Assembly (NCBI GenBank): GCA_003427395.1
Contig: BFEA01000060.1
Location: 895,780 to 943,439 of the forward strand
Direction: 5' to 3'
Length of the DNA: 47,660 nt
Source: Chara braunii
Taxonomy: Eukaryota; Streptophyta; Charophyceae; Charales; Characeae
Shown here piece after piece: positions 10,990 to 22,050 of the stretch; positions within the stretch are counted from its first letter, which is position 1, and each line of letters starts with the position of its first letter. The translations under genes were made by a program, and so were the position numbers. The notes below the pieces were generated by a model, which did not search any database, was not told the DNA's origin, and worked only from the letters and a program-made list of their open reading frames with translations.

Positions 10990-11060
10990 CGGCAGTATCA
11001 AGACCCGACGTACAACACCATGGAGAACCCTTGGGTGGTGCTCAGGCAGTTCGCAGCCAG
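10990..11060 (+). repeat. Dispersed hairpin module (ACAACACCATGGA...GGGTGGTG), copy 1
   Basis: A block of about 50 bp beginning ACAACACCATGGAGAACC and ending GGGTGGTGCTCAGGCAG. Similar blocks lie at about 12072-12120 and 21828-21880. CACC and GGTG at its ends can pair. It probably belongs to a SINE family, since two of the copies lie near tRNA-like sequence. Confidence 0.5.
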
Positions 11061-11090
11061 GAGGCTGCGCTTGTGTGAATTCCATTTTCG

Positions 11091-11714
11091 TTGTTTCATG
11101 TTCTTTTTGTTTTTGGTAAGGTCGTGCAGTACAGCTTCGCTAGGACGGGTTCTTTTGGGGTCTCCTACAACAGAAAATAGGGTCCAGTCGCAGTCGGCCT
11201 TAAGACCGGTTGTAGGGCAGGTTACCTTGTCAAGGTCGTTGCAATTTACAATAGGGCGCCGTCCATTGTTTCCCTTTTGAGGGATGGAGTTCTTTTCCCG
11301 TTGACAACTGGGGCCGAGCGATATGAGTCTGTTTTCTTTTTTTTTTCTCTTCTACTGCATCTTCCCAGAAATACAGTATAGACACATTCGGCTGTTTGTT
11401 ACCAAGTAACGAAATCTAGAAGGGACTGCCCTTCCTCGTTGGCAGGGCTTACTAAGAAAAGAAAACAAAACACAAAACGTACTTACCTTTGCCACGAGAG
11501 CTGTGGAGATTAACAACCTGCTCCACTACTGACCAAACGTGGAAAATGAGCATGAATCTTCTGGTAGAACATAGGTAGATACACTGCTAGTAGTTTAGAG
11601 CTTGAAATGCCTTTTTCCTGGGGGCCTGTGGGGTGGTACAACCCTTAGTAGCTTGCTATTCGTTTTTCAGTTTTCTTTTTCTGTTTTTTTTCCCCTCTTG
11701 CTATCCAAGAATCT
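11091..11714. other. Unrecognised sequence
   Basis: Short open frames without recognisable domains and a few T-rich tracts (about 11337-11346 and 11683-11695). I see no supported feature. Confidence 0.35.
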
Positions 11715-11723
11715 GGGCTCCAT

Positions 11724-11797
11724 CCAGCGGCCTAGCTTAGTTAGTAAGGCACGCAAGTGGCATTCAGGAGGTTGTGGGTTGAATCCCCATTGCCGCC
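11724..11797 (+). mobile_element. tRNA-related SINE head, plus strand
   Basis: Folds approximately as a tRNA. A GCGGC/GCCGC acceptor-like pairing encloses a D arm (GCTTAGTTAGTAAGGC) and a good T arm (GTGGG, loop TTGAATC, CCCAT). The anticodon arm is weak and SINE-like sequence follows, including the hairpin module at about 12072. I call it a tRNA-derived SINE head, though an old tRNA pseudogene is possible. Confidence 0.5.
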
Positions 11798-12071
11798 TTT
11801 GGCCCTCTTGCTGCCAACCAACTGAGATAGTCAAATGGATCCTCCCAGTCCGTATCAGTAAGGTCTTCAGCCAACACGGGTGTGAGTGGGCATGTGACTG
11901 GGTTGCGTGTAGTGTGTGTGACAGTGTTGGCCTTAGACAACCATCCAGAAGGTTGCCCATCCCCCACTTCATAAGACCTTTGCCAAGCTTAATGTCTAGA
12001 ACATAAATCATGCTACCCGAATGGCTGCGTCCCCGCGTCAAACGCGGTATAACAGTGTCTGTATAAGCTTA

Positions 12072-12120
12072 CTCCGACATACAACACCATGGACAACCCT
12101 TGGGTGGTGCGCATGAAGTG
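12072..12120 (+). repeat. Dispersed hairpin module, copy 2
   Basis: Second copy of the ACAACACCATGGA...GGGTGGTG block, followed by GTATAAGCTTACC. A similar GTATAAGCTTACTCC also precedes it (12061-12075). Confidence 0.5.
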
Positions 12121-12167
12121 TTTGTATAAGCTTACCGTGTGTCAGCCTAAGGGATATATATATATAT

Positions 12168-12239
12168 ATCGTCACAAACAGAACTGCCCGGTAAACCGTA
12201 GGCAGAGAGAGAGAAGAGGGCAACAAACGAGGGGCTGTG

Positions 12240-12316
<77 letters not shown>
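12168..12316. repeat. 75-bp CGTCACA...TGTGACA mini-repeat joined to a long (AT)n tract
   Basis: The first 75 bp (12168-12242) match the starts of the duplicated units at 1521 and 1948. They begin CGTCACAAA and end CTGTGACA, short inverted ends. A run of about 73 bp of alternating AT follows (12244-12316), and a shorter AT run precedes it. Here the unit stops exactly at the TGTGACA end, whereas at 1521 and 1948 the sequence continues. Confidence 0.6.
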
Positions 12317-12318
<2 letters not shown>

Positions 12319-13136
12319 TCACCAGCCCGTACATACATAGGTCTCCGGGCAGACCTCCGTACGTACGGGCGTTCGGGGTCCCGTATGGGGTCCGAACCGG
12401 ACGGCGTTTGGCCCCCGCAAAAAAATATTTCGGGGCCTAAAAATAATAATTTTTTTCTGAAGCTTTTTGTCTGAGTTCTCTATGACGTGAGGTACATGCC
12501 TGTAAATTTTCAAGTCATTTAGCTAGCCAAATAAGAATTAAAAATCGCCAAAGATGGCGGTGTCAAAACGTGCTCGCCCATGTTTTTTTTCACTTTTTAC
12601 TTTTTGTTTTCACTTTAGTTCGGGGTCTAAACAATTTTATTATTTTTTGAAACTTTTTTATTGGGTTTTGTATTATGTGAAGTGCACATCTGTAAATTTT
12701 CAGGGCATTTAGCTATTCCAAAAACAAATGAAAAATTGCCAAAGATGGCGGTGTCGAAAACATGCTCGCCCACTCACTAAATTTAATTCTCTTTTTATTT
12801 TTATTTATTTTTATTATTAGTATTTGTTTTCCGTATTTTATTTTTATTTCAAATTTGGTAAAGAATTCGTAAGTCATTCTCAGGCAAATCTTGTTTAATT
12901 TNNNNNNNNNNNNNNNNNNNNNNNNNNNNNNNNNNNNNNNNNNNNNNNNNNNNNNNNNNNNNNNNNNNNNNNNNNNNNNNNNNNNNNNNNNNNNNNNNNN
13001 NNNNNNNNNNNNNNNNNNNNNNNNNNNNNNNNNNNNNNNNNNNNNNNNNNNNNNNNNNNNNACGGCCGAACGCATCCCCAAGGGGTCCCATACGTTCGGG
13101 CGTTCGGCCTGTCCCGAACGCCGGTTACCCTGTATA
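12317..13136 (-). repeat. GTACG/CGAACG palindromic repeat element, copy 2 (inverted), with N gap
   Basis: Reverse complement of the 717-1520 element. It has a GC-rich palindrome (12325-12430), two AT-rich units ending in the GCCAAAGATGGCGG motif (near 12548 and 12738), an N gap, and the second GC-rich block (13062-13130). The two copies form an inverted repeat separated by about 11 kb. By comparison with copy 1, the gap should hold only about 90 bp. Confidence 0.65.
12902..13061. other. Assembly gap (160 N)
   Basis: Run of N inside the inverted repeat copy. Comparison with 823-910 in copy 1 suggests the true missing sequence is shorter than the N run. Confidence 0.95.
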
Positions 13137-13167
<31 letters not shown>

Positions 13168-13188
13168 TTTTAAACCACCCCCCTTGCG

Positions 13189-13283
13189 GTGCTAGTGGTG
13201 CTGACAAGATCAGACACCACTAACACCCGGGGAGAGGCTCCGTCTATTGGTGGGGAGCGTCACCTGTTGGAAAGCGGGTCCAG
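13189..13283 (-). promoter_or_regulatory. LINE-1 3' tail: three conserved RNA hairpins
   Basis: In element orientation: hairpin 1 (13283-13267, CTGGA/TCCAA with loop CCCGCTT, one end pair lost); hairpin 2 (13258-13237, GCTCC/GGAGC with a 12-nt loop); hairpin 3 (13226-13189, 13 pairs including two G-U, 12-nt loop). Poly(A) follows within 20 nt. The same arrangement occurs in LINE-3 and LINE-4. This is a candidate RT recognition structure by analogy with 3'-tail recognition in some LINEs. Confidence 0.7.
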
Positions 13284-13590
13284 CATCCCTTTACTGAATG
13301 AATACATAATGAATACAGATTGAGTACATACTGGAAATTGACTGTGAAACCTGCCAGCATTGATTTCTCTGGCTACCAGAGGATTGACTGTGCAGGTAGT
13401 AAAGTGGGGGGAGGGCATGCCTTATGCCGCATGAAGAAATTAACGAGAAACATCAGGCATTGAGCCTCTTCACCCACTGATGGGTGCCAGAAATGAGCAT
13501 GAAGACTTAGCTCTCTGTGATGCCTGATTCCTCTTGTTAGAAGCGTGTTGAGTGCAGGTAAAACTACTACAAAGACTAGATCTCCCTCCC

Positions 13591-16500
13591 CTACCTGATT
13601 TTCGAATCCAACAAGGAATCCAAATTATGCCATGACAAAGGAACAATAGCATCGGGAGACGGGGGGAATGGGTTGGGGAAGTCTTGCATTGGGCGGAGAG
13701 GGATGGAGGGGTCCACGTCAGTCCAATCATTGAATATCAGCCTGTAATTTCTGCTCAACTCTTGCCCCTCTTCTCCAATTTCACCTTTCCATTCAATCCT
13801 CCCCATTTCCCCCCTTTTGTCCCCCCCTAGCCAGTCATCGCTGAAAGATTTGAAGGTCTTAAGAATATCCTCCTTAAAAGAGTTGTGTTGTAGTTTGTCT
13901 TTTAGGCTTTCCAATTTTGTCAAAATATCTGTTTGAATTTGTTGTTTAATCTTGTCAGTGAATTCTGGGTCATCGAGTCTGGTCCCTTCCCATTCATTTG
14001 TACACCTCCTTTGCCAGATAGCCCAGAGGATTGCTCTTCTTCCCAGAATAAACAAATTTTGGGTAAAATTATCATTCTGCTCAGGGTTCCAGACTTCCAA
14101 CAAAATTGCTTTCCAACCCTATGGCCATTTTTCAGATGTCTCCAGCTGATCCCAGATGCGGTCCCACCATCTCCAGAGCCATACAACCCCTGGGCATGAT
14201 AGGAAGATATGCTCTATAGTCTCGAGGATTTTCCTACTGGGAAAGGCTGATTTGCATAGTTTACACCAGGGTTCTGCCAACCCCTTTGCCTCCAGAGAGG
14301 ATCTGTTGATCAACCAGTCATTTGTAGGAAGACAATGGTTGAAGAGAGGCTATCTTAGATGATTTTCATCTTACCGCTTTGAACCAGCGTACTTGCCTCA
14401 AGTCGTTTGTGCTTATATTCAGTTGATTCATCCACCTCATCGAGACTCTATCTATTAAGTTGATTCTGGGTCTGAGCATTCGGTAAGTGGACTTGACTGA
14501 TAGGGAGTGCAGTGAGCGAGTGTAATCTGTCCCTTTCTTGTTTTGTACACCCCATGTCCAACTTGCTGGGTCTATAGGAAAATCTAAGATTTCAGATCAG
14601 GGTCTGAAAGCCATCCATGATGTCGAGTCCTTCTGAAGCACCCTTTTGGTATCCATTGTATCTTATTTTGAGGGTGTCGATTCACTAGGTTATCCTCATT
14701 TAATTGGAAAACTAAAATTAGTGCTAGGGAGTCCACTGGAGGAATTAGGATATTCCCCACCATGTTGGTATCATTTCTAAGCCCCACCCAGTTGCTTTCC
14801 TGAAAATTCTTACCTTTTTTAAGAAATCGAATTCAATCTAATGGGATTAAGTCTATGATCCTTTCAAGGTTTTCATTCACATGATGACAGTGTTTTAGTC
14901 TGATGCGCAGTGAATCTGGTGTTATCCAGTCTTTGTTTTTTTCGTCCCAAATATCCTTGATTTTTGTGATGTTTTTTCTTATCCAACCCTTCCAGGGTTT
15001 CTCATTACAGTGTAGGGTATAACCCTGAGAGTCTTTAATCCATTCATTGTTGAATATTGATTGGCGGATAGTCTTTTCCCACCTCTTTGGGGGATGTTTC
15101 TCAGGCAAGGGAATTTTCCTCCATGTTTTCAAGATATTAATCCAAAAAGCATACTTACCAATGTCCTGTTTGTCGGTGAGGGGGGTCAGTCTTCTCAGTT
15201 GTTCCCATGCGAGGTTGCTCCAAGGAGTTTGTGGGTTGAAACTGTAGTGAGAGAGCCATAGTTTGAGTGTGTGGGTCAATCATGCCCAACCCTCCTTTGG
15301 ATTTGGGCTGTATAATGGATGACCAGGCTACTCTGCTGATGACATTTTTGTAATCGTGATTTCCTCTCCATAAGAAGGCTCTGAGTTGTTATTGGAACAT
15401 TTTGATGAATGAGTCATCCAAAGCCCAAATGGCTGATTTGTACCAGGTTGAGGCCAAAATAACATTGTAGATTACTAAGGATTGACCCATAATTGAAGTT
15501 TGCTTATCTTTCCACAATTCTAGTTTGGACAGGGCACCATTTCGTTGTGTGTCTTTGGTTTTCCTTCTGGAGATAGGGAGATGCCTAGAATTCTAATTGG
15601 AGTGTTTTTGGGGACCCACTTGATACGTGGGGACTCTGGTGGCCTTACCTCCTGGTGGTAAATCCACCATCCGAGGGTTTTGTCTCCCCAATTGACCTTC
15701 ATGTCTGATAATCTGCAGAATTTATCTAGTAACTCTTGAATTGCTTCCATGTTTTCAGAGGTTGCATCTACCATCAAAGAGAGATCGTCTGCGAACAGTG
15801 AACAAATAGGAATTGCCTCCTCAGGAATCGAGGAGATCTGTATTTTTTTAATGTCCTTATGATGACTAAGGTTGACGGCCAAGGCTTCCATGATTATGAT
15901 GAACAGAAAAGGTGCTTACGGGTCGCCTTGCCTGACAGATCTCTGTAGGTTAATTGGGGGGGCCACATTGTCATTTATAGAGATTCTAGTAGATACTTTC
16001 TGATGCAAATTTTTTATCCATCTCCTGAAATTTGGACCAAAATTCATCTTTTGTAGGCATTTGTCTAAGAAAAACCTGTCCACATGGTCGTAGGCTTTTT
16101 CAAAATCAATGAATATGAGTGTTGTGTTATATTTGGATTGGCGGGAGATTCTTAGGCATTCATTTATCATTAAGATATTATCTTGAATATTTCGACTCGT
16201 GATGAATCCGGTTTGCGCTGGATGAATGATATCTGCTATGATATTTTTCAATCTATCCGCTAGTGCCTTGGCTACTAGTTTGTATATAACTGTCAGTAGG
16301 GTGATGGATTTGTAGTTCCTAATATTAGCTTTGTCCTCTTTCTTATACAAGAGAGTCAGTAACTCTTGGCTTACTATGTCCCCCATGTCCCAGAGGTCCA
16401 AACTGCCTGATAATAATCCATAAGGTCCTGTGATAGGGGGTCCCACATAGTTTTTCAAAATTCTTTGGGGAGGTCGTCTATGCCTAGCGTCTTTTCTTCT

Positions 16501-18062
16501 TCCACTAAAATTAAGGCCTTTCAGATTTCCTCCTTAGATAGGGGCATCTCTAGTTTTTTTCTTTAGGAATCTGTGATTGCCTTACTAAGTGGGAGAAGGA
16601 ATTCGTCTATCTCAGTGGATCTCTGAGGTTTGGGGATTGAAGAAGTCTGGGAAGTGAAGAGTTCTTTGTAAAAATCTATAGCTATTGTAGTACAGGCCGC
16701 TGTGGAGTCAGCCAAGGGAGCATTCCTGTCAAAAGGGTCGGCCAAAGCTTCAATTGTGGTCCTTCCTACTCTTGCTTTGGCCATAGAAAATAACCGAGCG
16801 TCCATGGCTCCTTCCATCTGATGGACGTTGAGTTTTCCTCTGATTCTAGTGCCTTGCTATCTATATTCTTTGAATTTGAGGAGACGGTATTTCATATCTC
16901 TGATCTTCTCTGCCAAGAGTTCTAGGTCCTCTGGTGAGAGAGAACTAATTTCCTGTTCTTGAAGGTCTTGAATATTTTTATGAAGTTCGGATTTTTGTTG
17001 GTACCTTAGATTGGCAAGAGCTTTGGAATATTCATTACATTTACGACCTAGGAATACTAGACCGTTATTGAACCAATTTATGTCATTGTTTATGATGAGT
17101 TTTTGTTCTCTCCATAATTCCCAGACATCTTTCGGATATTTTAGGAAACTAGAGTCTTTAAGATGGGATGTATTAAGCTTGTAGTATCCCCCACCTTGGT
17201 CCGACTTCTTGCGAAAGGTAAAAATTGACATCCCCATCGAATGATCCAGACGAGGGAAAGGGTTACGTGGCAGAATATTAGCAAACTGGAGGGCGCCTTG
17301 TAACTCTTCAGACACTAAGATGAGGTCAATTCTGGATTTTGTGCTCTTATTTGCCTGATTTTTTCGGAAACACGAGAAGGTCTTGGTTTTTGGGTTGAGT
17401 CTTCTAAAAGTGTCAAAAAGATTGGATGTGTGACATAAATTAGCTATTATTAGTTCATCCATCTCTATGTAGGCAGGACAAGGGGAGGGAATGGTCCATC
17501 TGTCCAGATTCCTATCTGGTGCTGCATTGACGTCCCCTACCAGAATGATTGGGATTCCAGTTGGAAGTCGTTGTAGAATGTCTTCAAAAAACACCCTACG
17601 TTCGGCGGGATCATTAGGGCCGTATACATTCAAGATACTGACCACCTCAAGTTCCAACCTGGCGAGGATGTAGACCCATCTTCCTTCTTGCTTGTCTGCT
17701 TCCTTATCCAACACCTCGATCTTGGAGTCTGGCGGTAACCATATAGCCACTCCCACACTCCCTAGTTTGATGGTGTATGCTCTAAACGCATTGTAGGGTC
17801 GAACTTCTTTGTGGTTGTGGTTGTGTAATGGTGTATCCATTAGGTGTGTTTCCTGAATGCAGATTACATCTGGCCATTCCTTACCTTCTACTCCTTTGAG
17901 AAGTTCAAGTATGGCTTGCCTTTTATTCCTCTTGGCGGAGGCAAGGCCGTTAACATTGAGGGTTCTTAAGTCCAGGTCTGCATTCCTCTTTAGGACTTTC
18001 CACTTTTCATCCTTGTTATACAGCAAGTCTAAAGGGTTCATCTTTTCCAATATTTTTGCCAT
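13591..18062 (-). pseudogene. LINE-1 ORF2 relic: APE endonuclease, reverse transcriptase, zf-RVT
   Basis: The first 401 codons (18062-16857) form an intact-looking APE-type endonuclease, which nicks target DNA. Visible motifs are LNVNGL (res 35-40), QETHL (70-74), YGPND (147-151), GDVN (176-179, usually GDFN), SRIDL (243-247) and LDHS (272-275). A TAG at 16854-16856 ends it, although homology continues in frame to about 16563. After a frameshift near 16480-16560 the RT follows: FIDFEKAYDHVD (motif A), SVRQGDP (motif B), FADDL (motif C). Between about 15530 and 15240 the frame slips and returns. Downstream are the zf-RVT segment (WCKLC...EHIF..C, about 14140-14280) and a C-terminal module (YRLIFNDWTDVDPSIPLR). 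The nonsense codons and frameshifts make it non-functional. Its organisation matches plant-lineage L1 elements. Confidence 0.88.
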
Positions 18063-18120
18063 TATTTTACCCCTTTAACAGAAACAGGTCTAAACTAGAA
18101 TTTGATTTACAGATCTTTCC

Positions 18121-18256
18121 AGGTAGCCGTGCGTCATTCTAACGCCCTGTCGGTGTCTATGTGCAAGGCTGCAATTGAGTTTTGAACCTACAACCTCATA
18201 CCACAATGCGCATTTCCAACCGGTGCTCTAACCATTGAGCTACAGACCCTATACGT
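18121..18256 (-). mobile_element. tRNA-derived SINE fragment, copy 1
   Basis: On the minus strand: GTAGCTCAATGGTTAGAGC (D arm/A box), then ACCGGTTGGAAATGCGC, and a B-box-like TAGGTTCAAAACTC. It closely matches 21913-22040. The A-to-B distance is slightly long and no full cloverleaf forms, so this is a SINE rather than a tRNA gene. It abuts the truncated 5' end of LINE-1. Confidence 0.65.
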
Positions 18257-18439
18257 CCCCATAATTATGTACTTGGTTCCCTCTATATACATGAACATTC
18301 TTCTCGAGTCATCACAGACAGTGTTTAATGATCCAGACCAAGTCTTTTTACTGTTTTTTTTTACTTCTTTTTTTTTTTAAAGCCCAGGTTGTTGTAGAGG
18401 CTGGATTACAGATATATGAGAGTCACCTTCGGCACTCGG

Positions 18440-18710
18440 CTATGTGGTAGAGGCCCCTTATCCTATGGGACTCCCTCCCAACCTACCTCTTTCGTAATTT
18501 CTCCTGACGCACTCATACACCCACTATCCTACCTCAGTGTCTACAACACAGGATCGTCACCCTCCAGCCTGGGGGTGACCTAACCGAACCATGGTTGTAG
18601 GTATGAAGGCTAAGCAGAGTCTCACACACCCCACTCAGCCCTGATGGAAGAATATTTGTGCGCGCCTTGTCGCCCAGGTACTTCAGGTGCTAGGTACAGA
18701 CGTTTCACTA
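18440..18710 (+). repeat. Dispersed repeat, copy 2 (partner 10208-10500)
   Basis: Shares CTACCTCAGTGT, GATCGTCACCCT, GTGACCTAACCGAACC, GCTAAGCAG and CCCTGATGGAAG blocks in order with the 10 kb region. No coding function seen. Confidence 0.5.
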
Positions 18711-18923
18711 CAAGTCCCATAGGTGGACCTATTTTGTGTTTCTATCGTTGCGTACATAGTTGTTGTTACTGTTGTTTGTTGTTAGGTTGTTCGCTGTGCA
18801 CACTGTTGTCATTACTACTTGTTTGTTGATAGTGAACCGAACATAGGACGCAGGCGACCCAACCAATCCTGTAGAGAGCCCCTACCGACACAAGAGCCCT
18901 ACCAGCACTGGCCAATGCGGCCA

Positions 18924-19070
18924 TAGACTGTACTAAGTCTCACTCTCATCAACTGTTACTCGTTCCAAGGGCGGTCTGTAGGGTCCTAGTTCAGACAGAC
19001 ATCCGTCGTAGATTGTACTAAGTCTCACTCTCATTAATTGTTCCTATTCCACAGGCGAGCTGTCCTAAGG
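18924..19070 (+). repeat. Two tandem copies of an ACTAAGTCTCACT module
   Basis: Copies at about 18924-18985 and 19010-19065 share ACTAAGTCTCACTCTCAT and a downstream GGCG-GCTGT block. A third copy lies at 21553-21612. Unknown repeat family. Confidence 0.5.
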
Positions 19071-19151
19071 GGAACCCTCATCCTAACCCCTCCCGTGCCT
19101 AGTGGCTGACCCCCCCAGATCTCCAACTAGCAATGGGTCCCCCTACTCTAA

Positions 19152-19230
19152 TTTTTTTTTTTTTTTTTTTTTAAGGACAAATGCTCCAGTCTATTCGTGG
19201 GGAGCAACACGTGCTGGGAACCGGGCCCAG
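19152..19230 (-). mobile_element. LINE/SINE 3' tail (hairpins 1 and 2 plus poly-A), minus strand
   Basis: T tract 19152-19172, then hairpin 2 (19183-19205, GCTCC/GGAGC) and hairpin 1 (19214-19230). Hairpin 1 is CTGGG/CCCAG instead of CTGGA/TCCAG, a compensatory change. Hairpin 3 is missing. No LINE coding sequence is recognised upstream, so this may be a short element that borrowed the tail. Confidence 0.65.
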
Positions 19231-19449
19231 CGTCCCATATAGAAATATACAAATAATTTGAAATACCAGGGCCAATACCTGACTTTGGCTAGGAACAATT
19301 TGAAAACTTTGAAGAAATTCTAGAAAAATTAGGAAAGACATGGGTAACTGCTAACCTATTGCTAGGCTACTCAAGCAACACTTACCAAGTCAAAACGGCA
19401 AACCAAAGAAACACTCTGAATACTCCGAACCTCTGCAAAACTTTCCTCA

Positions 19450-20240
19450 TGAGATGGGTAACTGCTTTCAGTCCTTTTACCAAAAGTCGTCAATTCTCAC
19501 ACCCCCCTTGCTAGGGTGACAAGGCAACACGAACTGCCCCAGCACCGAACTGACTGTTTTCTAACGGACAGGAGGTGTATTCCTCCCTCGACACAGGGTC
19601 AACGCCCCAACATCAGCTACGTTGAACGAGGTAGTTATGCCTTCCAGCCTCGACATAACTCTAAAGGCCTCAAGCTCCTCTTGGTCACAGAGCCTCTGCT
19701 CCTGCACCGGCCAATGTCGCCCCTAGTAGACTTACCACCCTGAGCCACCCTTCCTTTCATGCGCGAGCCCACCCAAAATTCCTTCCAAACCGTACTTCTG
19801 ACTTTCGCCTTTCCATAAAAAAAACAAAAGGAAAAAGGACGAGAACTAGAACCACTAACAATCCATCTCCTACCCTCACCACAGACGAAGGATACGCCAA
19901 CCAGGTTTTCAGTCCTTGTACCAGAAATCATCAGATCACATACCCCCCTGCTAGGGTTACAAGGCAACACAAACTGCCCAGTACCGACGTAACTGTTTCT
20001 GACGGACAGAGAGTGTCTTCCCCCCTCAACAACTCTCTTAACTGTAAGACCCCTTAAAAGGTTACAGGGTCACCGCCCCGGCAACAACTATGTCGGGCAA
20101 GATGGTTATGCCTTCCACCCTTGACATAACTTCAATGGCCTCAAGCTCCCCTGGTCACAGAGCGAATGCTCTAACACCGGCCAATGTCGTCCCACCCCAC
20201 CCTTCTAGTTAGACTTACCACCCTGAACCATCGATCCTTC
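19450..20240 (+). repeat. Diverged tandem repeat of about 320-330 bp, two units
   Basis: Units at about 19467-19745 and 19911-20235 share, in order, CAGTCCTT-TACCA, GCTAGGGTGACAAGGC, TTATGCCTTCCA, GACATAACT, GGCCTCAAGCTCC, CACCGGCCAATGTCG and GACTTACCACCCTGA. The open frames inside are not conserved between the units, so I treat them as non-coding. Confidence 0.65.
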
Positions 20241-21552
20241 TTCTCAGTGAGCCCCCCCACTTCCCTCCTACCTCTAATTCGACCTTTCCCTTTTTGTTTA
20301 CAAAAACCACATCGTAACTAAGACAAATTACTTGAAAAAAAAAATTGTTGAAAAAATTCTACGCACAAAATCAAAATACGAATTTCAAATCTAAGATATA
20401 AATTCTCCAAATAGAAAATTAGTCACGAGAGGAAAAAATTATCCTCTGTTCTGATGTAGGTTTTGACGTTCACCCGCGACTCCACAACACGCTCACCGTG
20501 TGACCATCGAAGTTACTCCTTCCTTCAAAAAACAAACCCCCTGTTCCTAAACTCCTCCCACCGGGAGGCACCCCCTCTCCTCTCGGCCCCAGTTCGGAAC
20601 AGCCTGTAAACGGACACTTCAACCCCCTAAAATGCATACAATTTCCCCTAGAGCATACCTCACAGGTTGAAGTTCCCCTTTTCCCTCTGCCCCACCCCCT
20701 CCAGGCAAGGCAGCCCTATCATCCTCACACCCTGCTGTAAGCAGCTTCACCCCTTGGTTTTCTCTCCCCAACCGCCAGAGCTGATCTGACGCTAAATCAG
20801 CCTGACCCAGAAAAAGACAATCCCTCAAAACCGCCTCTCTCCTCCAAGGATAACACCTCCCACCTTGTGAAACCCTCACGGGGAGATGCTCCAACCCTAA
20901 AGGAGAACCTTACAAATCGCAAAGCAAGACGCAAATATACGACACAAAGACCCAGGCAAAACTTGGAACACAATTAACAAAAAGGTCACTCAGAATCAAC
21001 TTGTCATAGTGACAGTAATCAAGAAGTTGAAATTACAGACAAAGATTTTTCAAATGGAAAATTTCTTCGAAAGCACACTTTTAGAAATTGAAAATTGAAA
21101 CAAAATAGGAAATCAACTCTGATGTCCGAAAGAACTTTCGACTCTGATTTCCAGAACCCCAAGGTTCAAGGAATCGTTCAGACTGTAGATCAGGAAACAC
21201 CAAGTAAGAGAAACCGAAATGATTATAAAACGTGACGCAAAATCAACGAAAAAATTACGAGCTACCGATCAAGATCAACTACGCCATGACACCTTCAGCA
21301 ACGCCCGGACACCACTATCCTGCTCCTCCATACCCCATGATCCCTCTCCGACCTCCTCCTCGCGTCACGCTTGCCGTCATAGCGCCCCAACGGCTCTTCG
21401 TTTCCTGCCCTCATCGCGAAGCCCGCCATCGCGTCAAAACGTCGGACGGCGGAGCGCTCCCGGTAGCTCTCCGCCGACTTTTCCTGATAATGAAAGTTAT
21501 GTCATTGTTCCCCCTACTCTAATCTTGCCCCAAGAAACCTACCAACACTAAC
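20241..21552. other. Unrecognised sequence
   Basis: C-rich then A-rich sequence. The open frames (for example around 20619-20894 and 21219-21551) show no recognisable domain and overlap each other in different frames. Confidence 0.35.
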
Positions 21553-21827
21553 CACAGTCTGAACTAAGTCTCACTTTCATCAACCGTTCCTGAGTCTATG
21601 GGCGGTGTGTAGGTCTCTTGCTCCTACCTCCCACTAGGTAAGCGAGTTGGAACACATGACCTCATCCATGCAATCTTTTATCGAACCTACTGAGCTACTA
21701 TGGAAACTGAACGATTTGTACGCAATATCGGACTGGAAGGCAATTGAACAATCATCCCCAAGTATGCAAGCCCGCAAAGAACCACTAGAACCAAAAGCAT
21801 CAGGCAAACATCCCACAACCCAAACCC

Positions 21828-22040
21828 AACATACAACAACCATGGACTAAGACCCCTGGGTGGTGCGTAAGCAGTGTCAGTAATATCTTACCTGCGTCAA
21901 CCCAGAAGAGTGTGTGTCCAGTCGTGCGTCATTCTAACGCCCTGCTGGTGTCCATCCTCACGGATGCAGTTTTGAAACCGCAACCTCATACCACAATGCG
22001 CATTTCCAACCGGTGCTCTAACCACTGAGCTGCATGAACT
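21828..22040 (-). mobile_element. tRNA-derived SINE, copy 2, with hairpin module
   Basis: On the minus strand: CAGCTCAGTGGTTAGAGC (A box), ACCGGTTGGAAATGCGC and GCGGTTTCAAAACTGC (B box). It is near-identical in the tRNA-related part to 18121-18256. The ACAACCATGGAC...GGGTGGTG module (21835-21872) lies on its 3' side, which suggests that the tRNA head and the module form one SINE family. Confidence 0.6.
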
Positions 22041-22050
22041 AGACCCACAA

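Larger units (their letters stand above)
13159..18080 (-). mobile_element. LINE-1: L1-like non-LTR retrotransposon, 5'-truncated, minus strand
   Basis: The element reads from about 18080 down to a poly(A) tail seen as T13159-13171. It contains an ORF2 relic (endonuclease, RT, zf-RVT; 13591-18062), a 3' UTR of about 300 bp and the three-hairpin tail (13189-13283). No ORF1 equivalent lies upstream; instead a tRNA-related SINE fragment abuts it (18121-18256). I infer 5' truncation just before ORF2. It is inserted next to an AT dinucleotide run. Confidence 0.85.

Noticed and set aside
11724-11797. Functional tRNA gene
   Set aside because: The T arm is good but the anticodon arm does not pair well; it is better explained as a SINE head or tRNA pseudogene.
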